64,000 nucleotides of DNA from Baekduia soli (GTDB taxonomy: Bacteria > Actinomycetota > Thermoleophilia > Solirubrobacterales > Solirubrobacteraceae): NCBI RefSeq assembly GCF_007970665.1, contig NZ_CP042430.1, positions 3,658,001-3,722,000 of the forward strand, read 5' to 3'. Shown piece by piece: positions 16,968 to 25,561 of this stretch (positions within the stretch are counted from its first letter, which is position 1; each line of letters starts with the position of its first letter). A program made the translations under genes and the position numbers. A model generated the notes under the pieces. That model worked only from the letters and a program-made list of their open reading frames with translations. It did no database searches and was not told the origin of the DNA.

Positions 16968-19900
16968 CTAGCCGCCCGACTTCTGCAGGAAAGCGTCGAG
17001 GCGCTTCTGCAGGTCCTTGTTGGGGTCGCGGGTGACGAAATCGTTGATCTTCCTCTGGAAGCGCTCTTCGTCGGTCAGTGGCCGGCGCTTCAGCTTCGTG
17101 GCGGTCGGGATGCCGACGCTGGCCTCGAGCCGGTCCCGCTGACCGGCGAGCTTGTGCTGCTTGTCGAGTAGCGCCTGGTAGGCGGGCGCGTACTGGCCGT
17201 GGTGCTTGGGGTCTTCGGCCTGTCCGAAGTCGCGCATGTGCGCGAGCTCGATGCCGACGTCGCGCAGCTCGGTCTTGACGGTCGACAGCGCTCTGGCGTC
17301 GGTCTTGTACGGAGTCGCCTTAATGCCCGTGGCGAACGCCAGCCGTGCCTGCGCGGAGGTCTGGTTGCGGGTGCCGCGGTCGGGCAGGAGCTGCTGGATA
17401 GCGAAGTTGCCTTCGGGCAGCGAGCGGACGGCGTAGTCGGTCTTGGCGTACCACGCCCAAGCCTTGTGACCGGTGTTGGGGTCGATCCAGTCGTGAGTGA
17501 CGCCGAGCTTTTTCGCCAGCCCGGGCACCGTTTCGGCGAGCACTGCGATGGCGTCGGGCGCGCGGGTGTAGGGGTGCTGTGGGTCCTGGATCTGGCCCTG
17601 GAAGAAGATGGAGTGGTTCTCGAGGATCTCGCCGACGGTCTTGAAGAACGTGACGCGGTTGGCGATGTTCTGCCACTGGTCCTGGGCGCTGGGCGAGAGC
17701 TGGTTGAGATCGGTCTGCGGCGGGGCGGCGAACAGGTTGTAGACCTTGCCGTTCCACCGGATCGGGATCGGCAGGCCGCGCTGCTCGTAATCCTTGAGCT
17801 GCGATGCGTACTCGTCATACGAGCCGAAGCCGGCGGCTTGTGCGGCCGTCGTTAGGACCTTGGAGAACGTGGCGGCTTTGCCCGGCCGGGTCAGGATCTT
17901 CATTGCCTGCAGCCGGGTGTTGCGCGCAAAGAACGTGTAGAACGGGATCACGCGGCGCGCGAAGGCTCGCTCGAACGGCGTCACGTCGCCGTAGTCGAAG
18001 TGGTGCTTGGCGACCCAGTCGGCGGCTTGGGCGGGGCTCAGGCCGCGCTTGCGAGCCGACAGGTAGGTCGCGAGCCGCGGGAGGTCCTCGCGGTACTGGG
18101 AGGCTCGTTGGATCGGGCCGGCCTTGCCGGTGAGGTCTGTGAGCTCGCGGCCGATGAAGCCCTGGCCGACCGCTCCGTGCGCCTCGGCCTCGGCGAGCAG
18201 TTCGCCGTGGGTGTAGGTCTTGTCACCGATCTTGATGTTCTTGGTCAGTCGCTTCGGTGCGGTCGCGCCGCCGGTGAAGTGCTCGGCGGAGCGCTCGGCC
18301 CGGTTGCGTACTGCGCGGGTCTCGAGGATCTGGGCGGCCTGCCTGAAGCTGTGAGCTGACGTGTCGCCCAGGAACGCGTTGAGGCTGTCGCCGTAGAGGT
18401 TGCGGAGGTGGTACGCGGGGTTCGGGACCGTGTAGGCGGTCTTCAACGCGCCCTGAGCCTTGTCGTAAATTCGTGCCGGCCCTTCGGCCGCTGCTCCGCC
18501 CCGGAGGCGCTGGGTGAGGTCGTGGACGTCGGCCAGGTGCAGCACGACGTAGCGGCCGGGGCGCTCGCCGCCGACGACCCTTGCGATCTCGGCCTTGTCG
18601 GGCTTGAGGTCGCCGCGTACATCGGTCTTGCCGACCGCCTCGAGCCCGTCGGGGTTGACCTTGTAGACCATGTCGCCATCGTGGAGGTGCAGTTCCTGGT
18701 GAGGCTCGACGGGACGGGCATGGTTGGCGACCGACTGCCAGAAGTCGTGGAGGCTCGCGCGAGCGGCTTCCTTGTTGGCCTTCTTCGCGACGATGCGCGG
18801 CAGGTCCTCAGTGAAGGGGCTATTGCCCTCCGCGCGGAGCTCGGCGAGGGTCTTGTCGATCTTGCGCGCGTGCTCCGGCGCGACGGTGACGCGGCCTCCA
18901 CCCTTGCTCTTGCCCGCCGGACCGACCATGTCCTTGTGGACGTGCGGAACGTAGTTCTCGCGGGCGGGACCGGTGAGGTCGCGCGCGGCAGCATCTGAGT
19001 GCATGCGACTGAGATCGCCGCTGATCGTCGTCGCGACATGCTGCAGGCGCACCGGCAGCTCGTCGACGGTGCCAGCCTCGATCGCATCGATGACCGACTG
19101 ATAGTCCTCGGGCTGCTGGATGGCCTTGGGGAGCGCGTGGCCGTAGCGACGCTCGATGGCCTGGGCAGCGACGTGGGTGCCGGCGCGGTGGCGCGCCTCG
19201 GCCTCGCGGAAGGCGGCGTGCTGCTCGGGGGTGCGCGTCTTGGGCCGGAAGTCGTGGATGATGGCTTTGCCGACGCCTTGGACCGGGCCGGACTCGCGGA
19301 CCTTCGTCGCGACCTTCGACGCTCCCGTCTTGCGCATCAGGTAGGAGGTGGCGCGACCGGAGGTCTTGATTTCGCCGCCGATGTCGGTCAGCGGGATGTG
19401 GCCGCGAAGACCGATCTGCAGGCCCTTGTTGAGCTCGCGCTCGAGGCCGTCGGCGGCCACCTTGCGCAGCGGGGCTCCGGTGCCGGCCGTGAGATAGGTC
19501 GTTGGGTCCGTGCCAACGTCGAGGGCAAACCCGCCGACCGTGCGCAGCGCCTTGTTGTGGACGCCGAGGTGCTGCAGGACGGTGGAGAACGTCGTCTTGT
19601 CCTTGCCCTCCAGGCCCCGTGTCAGTGCGTGGTGCGCGGACCCAACGCCCTTGCCCTGGGCGATCGCGTCGGCCGCCCCGGCGATGCCGTGAGACGGCCT
19701 AGCGACGGTGTCTAGGACCTTGACGGCGGGGGCTACTACTTTCGCCTGGATTGCAGCCTGCTGGATGCGGGTGCCGACCTTGACCGGCCGCTGACCGGTC
19801 TCCAGGAACCGGCGCATCTCCGCATCAGAGCGCGGCCGGTCGACGATCGTCTTGTCGATCGGGACGAACACCGTCTTGCGGTTCGACAGATCCAGCTGCC

Positions 19901-20201
19901 CGTTGGTCGGGGCCTGCCGCCCGTCGCTCGCGGCCTGGACGTCGTTCAGGTAGGCCTGGGTGCGCTTATAGGCAACCGCCCGGTTGCGGTCCGTGTTGCC
20001 CTTGGTGTCCTTCGCCTCCGTCTGGCGGCGACGGATCTGCTTGACCTCGCGATCGACTACGGGCTTGGCCTGGCGCATCCCGTAGTCGGCGCCGCTGGAC
20101 GCCACGTCCCCCTTCGGCGGTTTCACGACCGCGGGCTTGGCGGGCCTGCGCAGCTTCGGGGTCGCCTTGCCGGCCCCGCCGCCCGTCTCGATGCCGCGCA
20201 T
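16968..20201 (-). CDS. large phage-type protein (LPD38-like, putative internal virion protein)
   Basis: 1077 aa, start ATG 20201 overlapping the upstream stop as TAATG. The basic N-terminus leads to ALDVGTDPTTYLTAG, ENYVPHVHKD (about 420) and the block PNPAYHLRNLYGDSLNAFLG (about 610), followed by EDLPRLATYLSARKRGLSPA and RRVIPFYTFFARNTRLQ (about 770). These are hallmarks of very large polyproteins of actinobacterial and marine phages (large polyvalent protein domain 38 type), thought to lie inside the virion and enter the cell with DNA. No protease, peptidoglycan hydrolase or polymerase motif is seen. It is the strongest evidence for phage ancestry of element 2. Confidence 0.65.
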   Translation of the reverse strand: MRGIETGGGAGKATPKLRRPAKPAVVKPPKGDVASSGADYGMRQAKPVVDREVKQIRRRQTEAKDTKGNTDRNRAVAYKRTQAYLNDVQAASDGRQAPTNGQLDLSNRKTVFVPIDKTIVDRPRSDAEMRRFLETGQRPVKVGTRIQQAAIQAKVVAPAVKVLDTVARPSHGIAGAADAIAQGKGVGSAHHALTRGLEGKDKTTFSTVLQHLGVHNKALRTVGGFALDVGTDPTTYLTAGTGAPLRKVAADGLERELNKGLQIGLRGHIPLTDIGGEIKTSGRATSYLMRKTGASKVATKVRESGPVQGVGKAIIHDFRPKTRTPEQHAAFREAEARHRAGTHVAAQAIERRYGHALPKAIQQPEDYQSVIDAIEAGTVDELPVRLQHVATTISGDLSRMHSDAAARDLTGPARENYVPHVHKDMVGPAGKSKGGGRVTVAPEHARKIDKTLAELRAEGNSPFTEDLPRIVAKKANKEAARASLHDFWQSVANHARPVEPHQELHLHDGDMVYKVNPDGLEAVGKTDVRGDLKPDKAEIARVVGGERPGRYVVLHLADVHDLTQRLRGGAAAEGPARIYDKAQGALKTAYTVPNPAYHLRNLYGDSLNAFLGDTSAHSFRQAAQILETRAVRNRAERSAEHFTGGATAPKRLTKNIKIGDKTYTHGELLAEAEAHGAVGQGFIGRELTDLTGKAGPIQRASQYREDLPRLATYLSARKRGLSPAQAADWVAKHHFDYGDVTPFERAFARRVIPFYTFFARNTRLQAMKILTRPGKAATFSKVLTTAAQAAGFGSYDEYASQLKDYEQRGLPIPIRWNGKVYNLFAAPPQTDLNQLSPSAQDQWQNIANRVTFFKTVGEILENHSIFFQGQIQDPQHPYTRAPDAIAVLAETVPGLAKKLGVTHDWIDPNTGHKAWAWYAKTDYAVRSLPEGNFAIQQLLPDRGTRNQTSAQARLAFATGIKATPYKTDARALSTVKTELRDVGIELAHMRDFGQAEDPKHHGQYAPAYQALLDKQHKLAGQRDRLEASVGIPTATKLKRRPLTDEERFQRKINDFVTRDPNKDLQKRLDAFLQKSGG

Positions 20202-21616
20202 TAGCTGCCCGCCGGGTTAGCGAGCTCGCCGATCTTCTGCACCCAGCTCGAGGGCTTGGGCGGGGCGGGCTTGGCCTGCGGGAACTTCGAGACGCCGCGC
20301 TGCTTGAGTCGCTGCGTCGTCTTGGGCCCAAGGCGTCCGTCGTGCGTGGCGGCCTGTACTGCCGCGCGTGCGAGTGCGCTGTTGACGTTCTCGCTGATGA
20401 GGAAGTCGACGAGCAGGCCGGGGTCCTTGGTGAACTTGCCGCTCGTGTCAGACGACAGCGATCGATGCGCTAGGCGCAGCGCCTTGTCGAACGCATCGTT
20501 GGCGGCCTGGCGCTGACGACGCGTGTTGCCGAACTCGTCCTTGGTGTTCGCCGGTGAGGTCGAGGTCTTGTTGTCGTGAGCGATGATCGTTCGGCGTGCG
20601 TCGGGCGTCATCTTCTGCCACTCGGCGAGCGAGTACCCGTGCTTCGCGGCCACCGAGGCGGTAGCCGACGTGTCTGCAGCCTTCGGCTTTCCGGTGGACG
20701 GGTAGTAGCCGTGAGCTTGGAAGTACGCCTGGTCAGCCGCGGAGCGCGCGGTATCGGTCTTCGTCTTGGCGGTCTTTGCGGCCGTGCCCGCCGCGGTGGC
20801 CACGTTATTGGTGATCTGCGAACCGGTGAGCGCCGCCTTCAGCGCGTTGTCGGCCTCGTCGGAGAGCACCTTGTCGTGCGTCGTCGTGCGGAACGTCCCC
20901 AGGTCGCTGGCCAGCTGCTTGACCGCGGCGTCCTGCTTGTCCTGCTCGCCGCGCTGCAACCCGAAGCTGTTCAGCCCCATGTTCGTGAGGTAGTCGTTTT
21001 GGTTGGCGCCGAGCGTCTGCGCGAGTGCAGCCTGGTTCTGGATGCCCGCGGAGCGAACCGCGGCCGCCGCCTGCGCCCTGGCGGCGCCCTCTGCGTCCAT
21101 CGGTGCGCCGGCAAGCTGGCCCGTGTCGCCCTGGGCGGCGGTCGCCATTCCCTGCAGTGACGTCACCTGCTGCCCGGATGCGGTCTGCTCCGCCGCGCGC
21201 GCGGCGTTGATCTGGTCCCGGTAGGCCTGGAACCAACCCGGGAGGCTCTGGCCGCGCTGCGCAAGCGCCGCCTGCTGCGAACCGAACTGGGCCTTGGCCA
21301 TCGCATCGACGACGGCCTTGATCTGCTTGTTGGTATAGCCGGACCCAGGGGCAGCTGGAGCGTTGTTATAGGTGTTTGTCTTGCGCTGCTTCAACTGGTC
21401 GGCCGTCAGCGCGCTATCCGGCAGCTTCGACCGCAACCCAGGATGAGCGAGCCATTGCGCCAGACGGTCCCCACCCGTAGGGATACCGTGAGGCGCAGTG
21501 GCACGGGACCCTGACGACGAGAACGAACCAGGCGCCGGCCTCCCCGGCCGGCGCAGCTTGAGATTGCCCGTCGTGGGTTGCGGCCCACTGCTCGAGAACG
21601 TCGGGGGCTTACTCAT
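20201..21616 (-). CDS. phage-type structural or ejection-associated protein
   Basis: 471 aa from ATG 21616, overlapping the end of the preceding gene. Low-complexity Gln/Ala/Thr-rich sequence (AQRGQSLPGWFQAYRDQINA, GATAAQGDTGQLAG style) resembles long helical rods of phage internal or tail-associated proteins. The C-terminus has ATHDGRLGPKTTQRLKQRGV, which looks like half of a peptidoglycan-binding repeat, and ends PKPSSWVQKIGELANPAGS. Immediately precedes the 1077-aa gene, as paired ejection proteins often do. Function is inferred from context and composition only. Confidence 0.55.
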   Translation of the reverse strand: MSKPPTFSSSGPQPTTGNLKLRRPGRPAPGSFSSSGSRATAPHGIPTGGDRLAQWLAHPGLRSKLPDSALTADQLKQRKTNTYNNAPAAPGSGYTNKQIKAVVDAMAKAQFGSQQAALAQRGQSLPGWFQAYRDQINAARAAEQTASGQQVTSLQGMATAAQGDTGQLAGAPMDAEGAARAQAAAAVRSAGIQNQAALAQTLGANQNDYLTNMGLNSFGLQRGEQDKQDAAVKQLASDLGTFRTTTHDKVLSDEADNALKAALTGSQITNNVATAAGTAAKTAKTKTDTARSAADQAYFQAHGYYPSTGKPKAADTSATASVAAKHGYSLAEWQKMTPDARRTIIAHDNKTSTSPANTKDEFGNTRRQRQAANDAFDKALRLAHRSLSSDTSGKFTKDPGLLVDFLISENVNSALARAAVQAATHDGRLGPKTTQRLKQRGVSKFPQAKPAPPKPSSWVQKIGELANPAGS

Positions 21617-21953
21617 ACGTCTCAAGCTCCTTGTTGTCGAGCGCCTGCGAGATACGGACGCGGTCGGCCATGCTCAGCCGCTCGCCGCGCTGGGACTTCT
21701 CAATCAGCTCGTCGAGCTCGGCGTCGCGATCCGCGATCAAAACGGGGTCCTCGCGCTTGGCGATGTCCCTGTGCATCTCGATGCGCACGGCAAACTCCTG
21801 CTCCCGGGCGTCCCGGCTGGACGGCAGGTGCTTGAGCTCATCGAGCGCTGCCAGGATCAGGCGAGGCTGATCGATCGCTTCGGGCTCCACGGCGTAGGCG
21901 CCGGCAATCATCTGGTCGAGCTCGTCGTCGGAGTACGGCTCGAGCTCGCTCAC
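21609..21953 (-). CDS. small acidic helical phage-type protein
   Basis: 114 aa from GTG 21953, which overlaps the upstream stop as GTGA, and itself overlaps the next gene by 8 bp. Acidic, all-helical (SDDELDQMIAGAYAVEPEAI, EQEFAVRIEMHRDIAKRE, ELDELIEKSQRGERLSMADR). Such proteins before an internal-virion gene could be scaffolds or chaperones. No family recognised. Confidence 0.6.
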   Translation of the reverse strand: MSELEPYSDDELDQMIAGAYAVEPEAIDQPRLILAALDELKHLPSSRDAREQEFAVRIEMHRDIAKREDPVLIADRDAELDELIEKSQRGERLSMADRVRISQALDNKELETYE

Positions 21954-22546
21954 GCCGCCGCCTTCACGGGCTTCTTAGCCGGCGGCTTGACCTGGGCCGC
22001 CCAGCCGGCGCGGACGAACTCGAGCTGCTCGCGCACCGATGTAAGTTCCTGGGCGGTGGCAGCCAGCTCGGCGCGGACCCCGTCGAGCTCGTCACGCAGC
22101 GGCTGCGTCTCGGCGACCACTGCGGTGAGACGATCAATCTCGACCCGAGCAAGGCCGGCGTCGGTCTGGGCTTGCTGTAGCGCGTCTCGCGCCTGCTCAG
22201 ACACGTTGCCGCCAGCGAGCAGCGCCAGCTCCACGACAACGTTCTCCGGCGGGATGCCGAACGGTGGGTCGCCCGCCAGAAGGCTTAGCGCCTTCACCTC
22301 GTCCGGCCCCGGCGCGTACTGGCCCCGCTCGTTCGACGAGCAAGAGAACAGGGTGTAGACCGCGGGGTGGTCGTCGGGCATTCCGGCGGCGTGGTTCGCA
22401 ACGCTCTTCAGGAGGGACGCGCCGTGCTGTGCCTGGCCGAACGCGTCGACCGCGAGGGCAGCGATCGCCTCGAGCTTGGCGGCGATCTGGAGTCCGAACG
22501 CCGGGCTCGCCTGGAGGCCGCGGATGGACGAGAGGTTGTCGCTCAT
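21950..22546 (-). CDS. phage-type hypothetical protein with C-terminal coiled coil
   Basis: 198 aa from ATG 22546. The first 100 residues are Ala-rich and globular (GLQIAAKLEAIAALAVDAFG, YTLFSCSSNERGQYAPG); residues 110-180 form a long coiled coil (LDGVRAELAATAQELTSVRE, QLEFVRAG) and the tail is Lys/Pro-rich (KPPAKKPVKAAA). Coupled to neighbours on both sides. Unknown function, probably structural. Confidence 0.6.
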   Translation of the reverse strand: MSDNLSSIRGLQASPAFGLQIAAKLEAIAALAVDAFGQAQHGASLLKSVANHAAGMPDDHPAVYTLFSCSSNERGQYAPGPDEVKALSLLAGDPPFGIPPENVVVELALLAGGNVSEQARDALQQAQTDAGLARVEIDRLTAVVAETQPLRDELDGVRAELAATAQELTSVREQLEFVRAGWAAQVKPPAKKPVKAAA

Positions 22547-22548
22547 GG

Positions 22549-23019
22549 TTAGTCCTGGTCCTGGGTGAATCGCATCCGGGGGCATCCGGAGATTGCCGGG
22601 AGCCCGTTCAAGGTGGCGAGGTTGGCGGTGATCGTGGCGGTGCCGCCCGCAAGGATCTCGACGCTGCCGCCCCGCGCGAGCGTGTACGTGATGAACGTCT
22701 GGTAGGCCGTCGCGCGCTCCGCGATAGCCGCAGCGGTCGGCTCGGTGATCACGCCGACCTGGATGCTGTGCAGGCCCGAGCCGTCCTGGTTGTAGAGCCG
22801 TGGGCTTGTGACGAGAGCCCCCGGCAACCATCCACCGGTCGTCTGGTCGATGTAGGTCGCCTGAACACCGTCGGCGCGACACCAGCGCGGCGCACCGCCC
22901 GGCTGCAGGTTGTCGATCGTCAATGGCCGGTTCTTGACCGTCGACCCGTTGCCCTCAATCGGCATGATCTCGGCCGGGTTGTAAAACACCCGCGCCGCCG
23001 TTCCTGGAGTAGTCGACAT
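22549..23019 (-). CDS. phage structural-type hypothetical protein
   Basis: 156 aa from ATG 23019, overlapping the upstream stop by one base (TGATG). Beta-rich (VFYNPAEIMPIEGNGSTV, GLHSIQVGVITEPTAAAI, GGTATITANLATLNGLPAIS). The pairing with the next upstream beta protein is typical of head-decoration or neck modules. No family can be named. Confidence 0.6.
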   Translation of the reverse strand: MSTTPGTAARVFYNPAEIMPIEGNGSTVKNRPLTIDNLQPGGAPRWCRADGVQATYIDQTTGGWLPGALVTSPRLYNQDGSGLHSIQVGVITEPTAAAIAERATAYQTFITYTLARGGSVEILAGGTATITANLATLNGLPAISGCPRMRFTQDQD

Positions 23020-23324
23020 CAGCCGGTAAACGCGACGAGCTGGACGGTGACACCCGACAGGTTTGTAGCGTTCGCGACCTCCGCCGTAGCCGTGTACGCC
23101 AACAGCTTCAGTGACGGCACGTCGAAGTACACCTCCGTCGCAGCGCCCGCACCCGCAACCTTGATACTCGAGATGACGAACGCCGGAGCGCTCTCAAGCC
23201 CGAGCTGGGCGAGCGTCAAGGGCTCGCCGCCGGTCGTGTAGCTGGAGGAGAACACCACCTCCGCGACGACAAAGCGCGAATCGCCCCGCGTCGGCTTCGT
23301 AAACGTGCGCGTGATAGTTGCCAT
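23019..23324 (-). CDS. phage structural-type small beta protein
   Basis: 101 aa from ATG 23324. The lines VAEVVFSSSYTTGGEPLTLA and LKLLAYTATAEVANATNLSG closely follow a widespread small virion protein of tailed phages, in which a beta sheet carries a 'Y-x-T-G-G-E-x-L' turn and an 'EVANATDLSG' strand near the end. That family is known from podovirus-like and environmental phages as a structural protein. This makes a virion role likely, which is surprising as no capsid gene accompanies it. Confidence 0.65.
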   Translation of the reverse strand: MATITRTFTKPTRGDSRFVVAEVVFSSSYTTGGEPLTLAQLGLESAPAFVISSIKVAGAGAATEVYFDVPSLKLLAYTATAEVANATNLSGVTVQLVAFTG

Positions 23325-23326
23325 TG

Positions 23327-23539
23327 CTAGGCCACCGATCGAAGATGATGGACAAGCTCTCGCGCGTCGGCCGTAGCCTCAACGCCCGACGCAGTACGGA
23401 TGAGACGGACAAGCGATGCCGGGACCTCGATCCAGTCGCCCACCGGCGCGGGACCGTCCCCGTAGACAATCCGAATGTCTTCGGGCATCAGCCGAACATG
23501 GTCACGAGCCTCTGAGCGCAGGACGCTTCCGCCAGCCAT
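23327..23539 (-). CDS. small hypothetical protein, first gene of the phage-type operon
   Basis: 70 aa from ATG 23539, two bases before the next gene. Sequence LMPEDIRIVYGDGPAPVGDW and LVRLIRTASGVEATADAREL suggests a small alpha/beta fold. Being first, its upstream region (23540-24125) carries the likely operator sites of the block. Confidence 0.6.
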   Translation of the reverse strand: MAGGSVLRSEARDHVRLMPEDIRIVYGDGPAPVGDWIEVPASLVRLIRTASGVEATADARELVHHLRSVA

Positions 23540-24125
23540 GGTTGTCTCTCATCCGTTCAGGGCCGTCATCGGCCGGTAACTCTTCAAAGAACACCGCCCC
23601 TGCGCGGGCGCGGTCACGAGCTGCGCAGGAGCGGGCCGTCAACGGGTGCAACGTCTAGACCCCGCGCACCACAACCGCTTACCTAAAGCCCGCGGTCGAC
23701 GACTAAGAAGCATTCGTGCCCTGATCTCCGACCCACATCACCTCACTTCAGTGATATGAGGGAAGAAGAATTCTGGGTGTACACCCTTTGTATCAACCGG
23801 TTGGTCGCGCTCCTGCCCGGGCTTACTAGGCCCACGGACGGGAGAGGGGAAGGGAGGCCGAAGGCGCACCTGTCCCTAGTCGGAACAGGTGCGCTGAGAT
23901 CGACTCACGTCCGGGTGGAGGTGTCGGTCAGCCTTCAGCACGGGGTGTGGGGCGCGCCCGGGTCCAGCTTTACCACGCAGTCGCTCCAGCGACGTTCACC
24001 CCGCCTGCCTCCGCGTAAGCGGACTGGGACGGTACTTCCGGGGATGGCTGATGAGTCCCCGTCTGACGGCTCTGCGGGCGCTGGTTAGGCGCCCGTGCAC
24101 TACGAGGTGAAACGCCCGACGCGGG
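23540..24125. other. regulatory intergenic region ahead of the phage-type operon
   Basis: About 590 bp separating the early (integrase to zinc proteins) and late (structural) blocks of element 2. It holds a perfect 12-bp palindrome at 23775-23786, a dyad TCACT-TC-AGTGA at 23743-23754 and AACCGGTT at about 23798. No gene is supported. The density of dyads suggests repressor or activator binding to control the leftward late block. Confidence 0.5.
23775..23786. promoter_or_regulatory. perfect palindrome GGGTGTACACCC, candidate operator
   Basis: Twelve-base perfect palindrome about 240 bp upstream of the first gene of the phage-type operon. Ten bases of it plus flank (TGTACACCCT) recur at 13128-13137 in the other AT-rich intergenic region of element 2, so both may be bound by one regulator of the element. 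Confidence 0.45.
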
Positions 24126-24611
24126 CTACGCTGCGAGCAGGGCCAGGAGCAGGAGTTCGTCGTCGGAGAACTCGGGCAGCGCGTACAGCTCGGGGTAGAC
24201 GCGGCGCAGCTCGATCGGCGGAAGAGGCGCCAAAGCTGTGATCGCCTGGTCCGCCTCGTCAAGCGTCACGGTCGCCCGGCCGGTAAGGATTCGCTTGAGC
24301 TTCTGGCGCTCCCAGCCGATACGCCCAGCCACCGCGTCCTGCGATCCCAGGTGCGCTACCTGCTCCAGGAGGAACCGCCGCAGTGGCAGAGCGTCCAGGA
24401 GCTTGCGTCCCTCGGCGTCCCCGGCAACCGCCGGCAGCGCCACCGCGACAGCCGGCATTTCCGCCGCCTCGACGTCGTGGCCGCACCAGTAACAACGCCC
24501 GCCCCACCAGCCGTCGTCTTCCCAGACACCCGGATCGTTGTGATGCCTGTCGCTGCTGGAGAAGATCAGACTGTGATCGCACACGCAGAACTTGGGGCCC
24601 TCGGTGCGCAT
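24126..24611 (-). CDS. zinc-binding helix-turn-helix-like protein
   Basis: 161 aa from ATG 24611, starting right at the stop of the preceding gene. The N-terminus has FCVCDHSL and GRCYWCGHDVEAAE (C-x-C-x-H and C-x2-C-x-H), a likely zinc site; residues 85-135 read as a Cro/C1-like helix-turn-helix (LGSQDAVAGRIGWERQKLKR, ILTGRATVTLDEADQAITAL). A transcriptional regulator of the element is the simplest reading. Acidic helical C-terminus. Confidence 0.55.
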   Translation of the reverse strand: MRTEGPKFCVCDHSLIFSSSDRHHNDPGVWEDDGWWGGRCYWCGHDVEAAEMPAVAVALPAVAGDAEGRKLLDALPLRRFLLEQVAHLGSQDAVAGRIGWERQKLKRILTGRATVTLDEADQAITALAPLPPIELRRVYPELYALPEFSDDELLLLALLAA

Positions 24612-24812
24612 TCAGGCCGCCGCCCACACCGGAACGGTCCCGACGCGCCGGACCTCGACCATGTCCTCCAGCGCCGCCGGATTCGAGCAGCGGCGCTCGG
24701 GACGGTGGGCGCCCCAGCTATCCGGGTCTGCGAACCAACGCCCACAATGCAGGCAAGAGATCGTTCGTGAATCTGGAGGAGTGGGGCCACCGACCCCGGG
24801 CCGTCTCGGCAT
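24612..24812 (-). CDS. small zinc-finger protein
   Basis: 66 aa from ATG 24812 with GAAGG seven bases upstream. One finger, ISCLHCGRWFADPDSWGAHR followed by a Cys (C-x2-C-x12-H-x5-C), resembles single C2HC fingers of actinobacterial elements. Immediately upstream of and abutting the zinc/HTH gene, so the two are likely co-regulated. Confidence 0.5.
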   Translation of the reverse strand: MPRRPGVGGPTPPDSRTISCLHCGRWFADPDSWGAHRPERRCSNPAALEDMVEVRRVGTVPVWAAA

Positions 24813-25023
24813 GGCGAACCTTCTGTCGACTTCGATTAACACCAACAGTGGGACGCGCCCTGCTCCACGGAGAGCTCTGCTCTCGACGTGAACCTCCCTA
24901 CATGGACGCGATTGCCACTTAGATCAATACAAGCACACCATTGGTCGCGGGCCCGCGACCAACGGTCTTGTACTCTCCTAAATGGCGAACACCTGGCGAC
25001 TCACCATCGCTCCTGTCGACGTA

Positions 25024-25064
25024 ACGCACGAAGCCCCGGCCCTCCCCGGGGCTTCGTGCGTTTT
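25024..25064 (+). terminator. intrinsic terminator, 16-bp perfect stem with T run
   Basis: Stem 25024-25039 pairs perfectly with 25046-25061 around a 6-base loop, followed by TTTT on the plus strand. It lies 12 bp past the stop of the leftward gene at 25076-25561, so it probably ends leftward messages too, though the T run is on the rightward side. Confidence 0.75.
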
Positions 25065-25075
25065 CCACGCCACCA

Positions 25076-25561
25076 TCAAGCCGCTTCGTCCTCGAGCTCG
25101 GCCGCGGCGTCAGCTTGGCCCTGCTCGATGCCGCGGCAGGCGGCGCAGCGCATGACCCCGCCGGGATCGCGGTGGAACTGCCGGCCGCCGGCGCAGGCAC
25201 ATACCGCGCTACCTCGAGACAAGAGCTCGCGCACCGTGGCCAGCGCGGCGGGCGCCTGGTCCGGTCGGCCTTTGCGCTGGCCGGCAACCCGGGGACGGCG
25301 CGCGGTTACCTCCGTTGCGAGCTGCGCGGCGCTTGGCCGCCACTCGGCGCGGCCGCCGGACGCGAGACCGATCAGCGCCTCGTGAACGAGTTGTGGGTCG
25401 TGATGTCCAAGGACCGTGGCGTAGACGGCGAGGTCGCTGGCCAAGAGGCGCTTGGGCCAGCCCCGCTTCAACAGCGCGAAGGTGTCCCGCCAGCCGAGCG
25501 CCTCGACACGGTCCCAGTCTTCGTGACGCAGCGCGGCTACGAGCTCTTCCCGGGGTGTCAC
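25076..25561 (-). CDS. putative helicase-loader-like / replication protein
   Basis: 161 aa from GTG 25561, overlapping the excisionase stop as GTGA. Residues 15-85 (DTFALLKRGWPKRLLASDLA, LGHHDPQLVHEALIGLASGG, EWRPSAAQLATEV) have the helical layout of small phage helicase loaders, where a final 'F-x-P-x-x-x-x-L' closes the domain. The C-terminus adds a zinc ribbon-like part (CACAGG ... MRCAACRG). Position after the excisionase fits an early replication gene. The assignment is tentative. Confidence 0.45.
   Translation of the reverse strand: MTPREELVAALRHEDWDRVEALGWRDTFALLKRGWPKRLLASDLAVYATVLGHHDPQLVHEALIGLASGGRAEWRPSAAQLATEVTARRPRVAGQRKGRPDQAPAALATVRELLSRGSAVCACAGGRQFHRDPGGVMRCAACRGIEQGQADAAAELEDEAA

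Noticed and set aside
16968-20201. RNA polymerase or ADP-ribosyltransferase activity in the 1077-aa protein
   Set aside because: No catalytic motif of either kind could be found by eye; only LPD38-like and helical blocks are visible.
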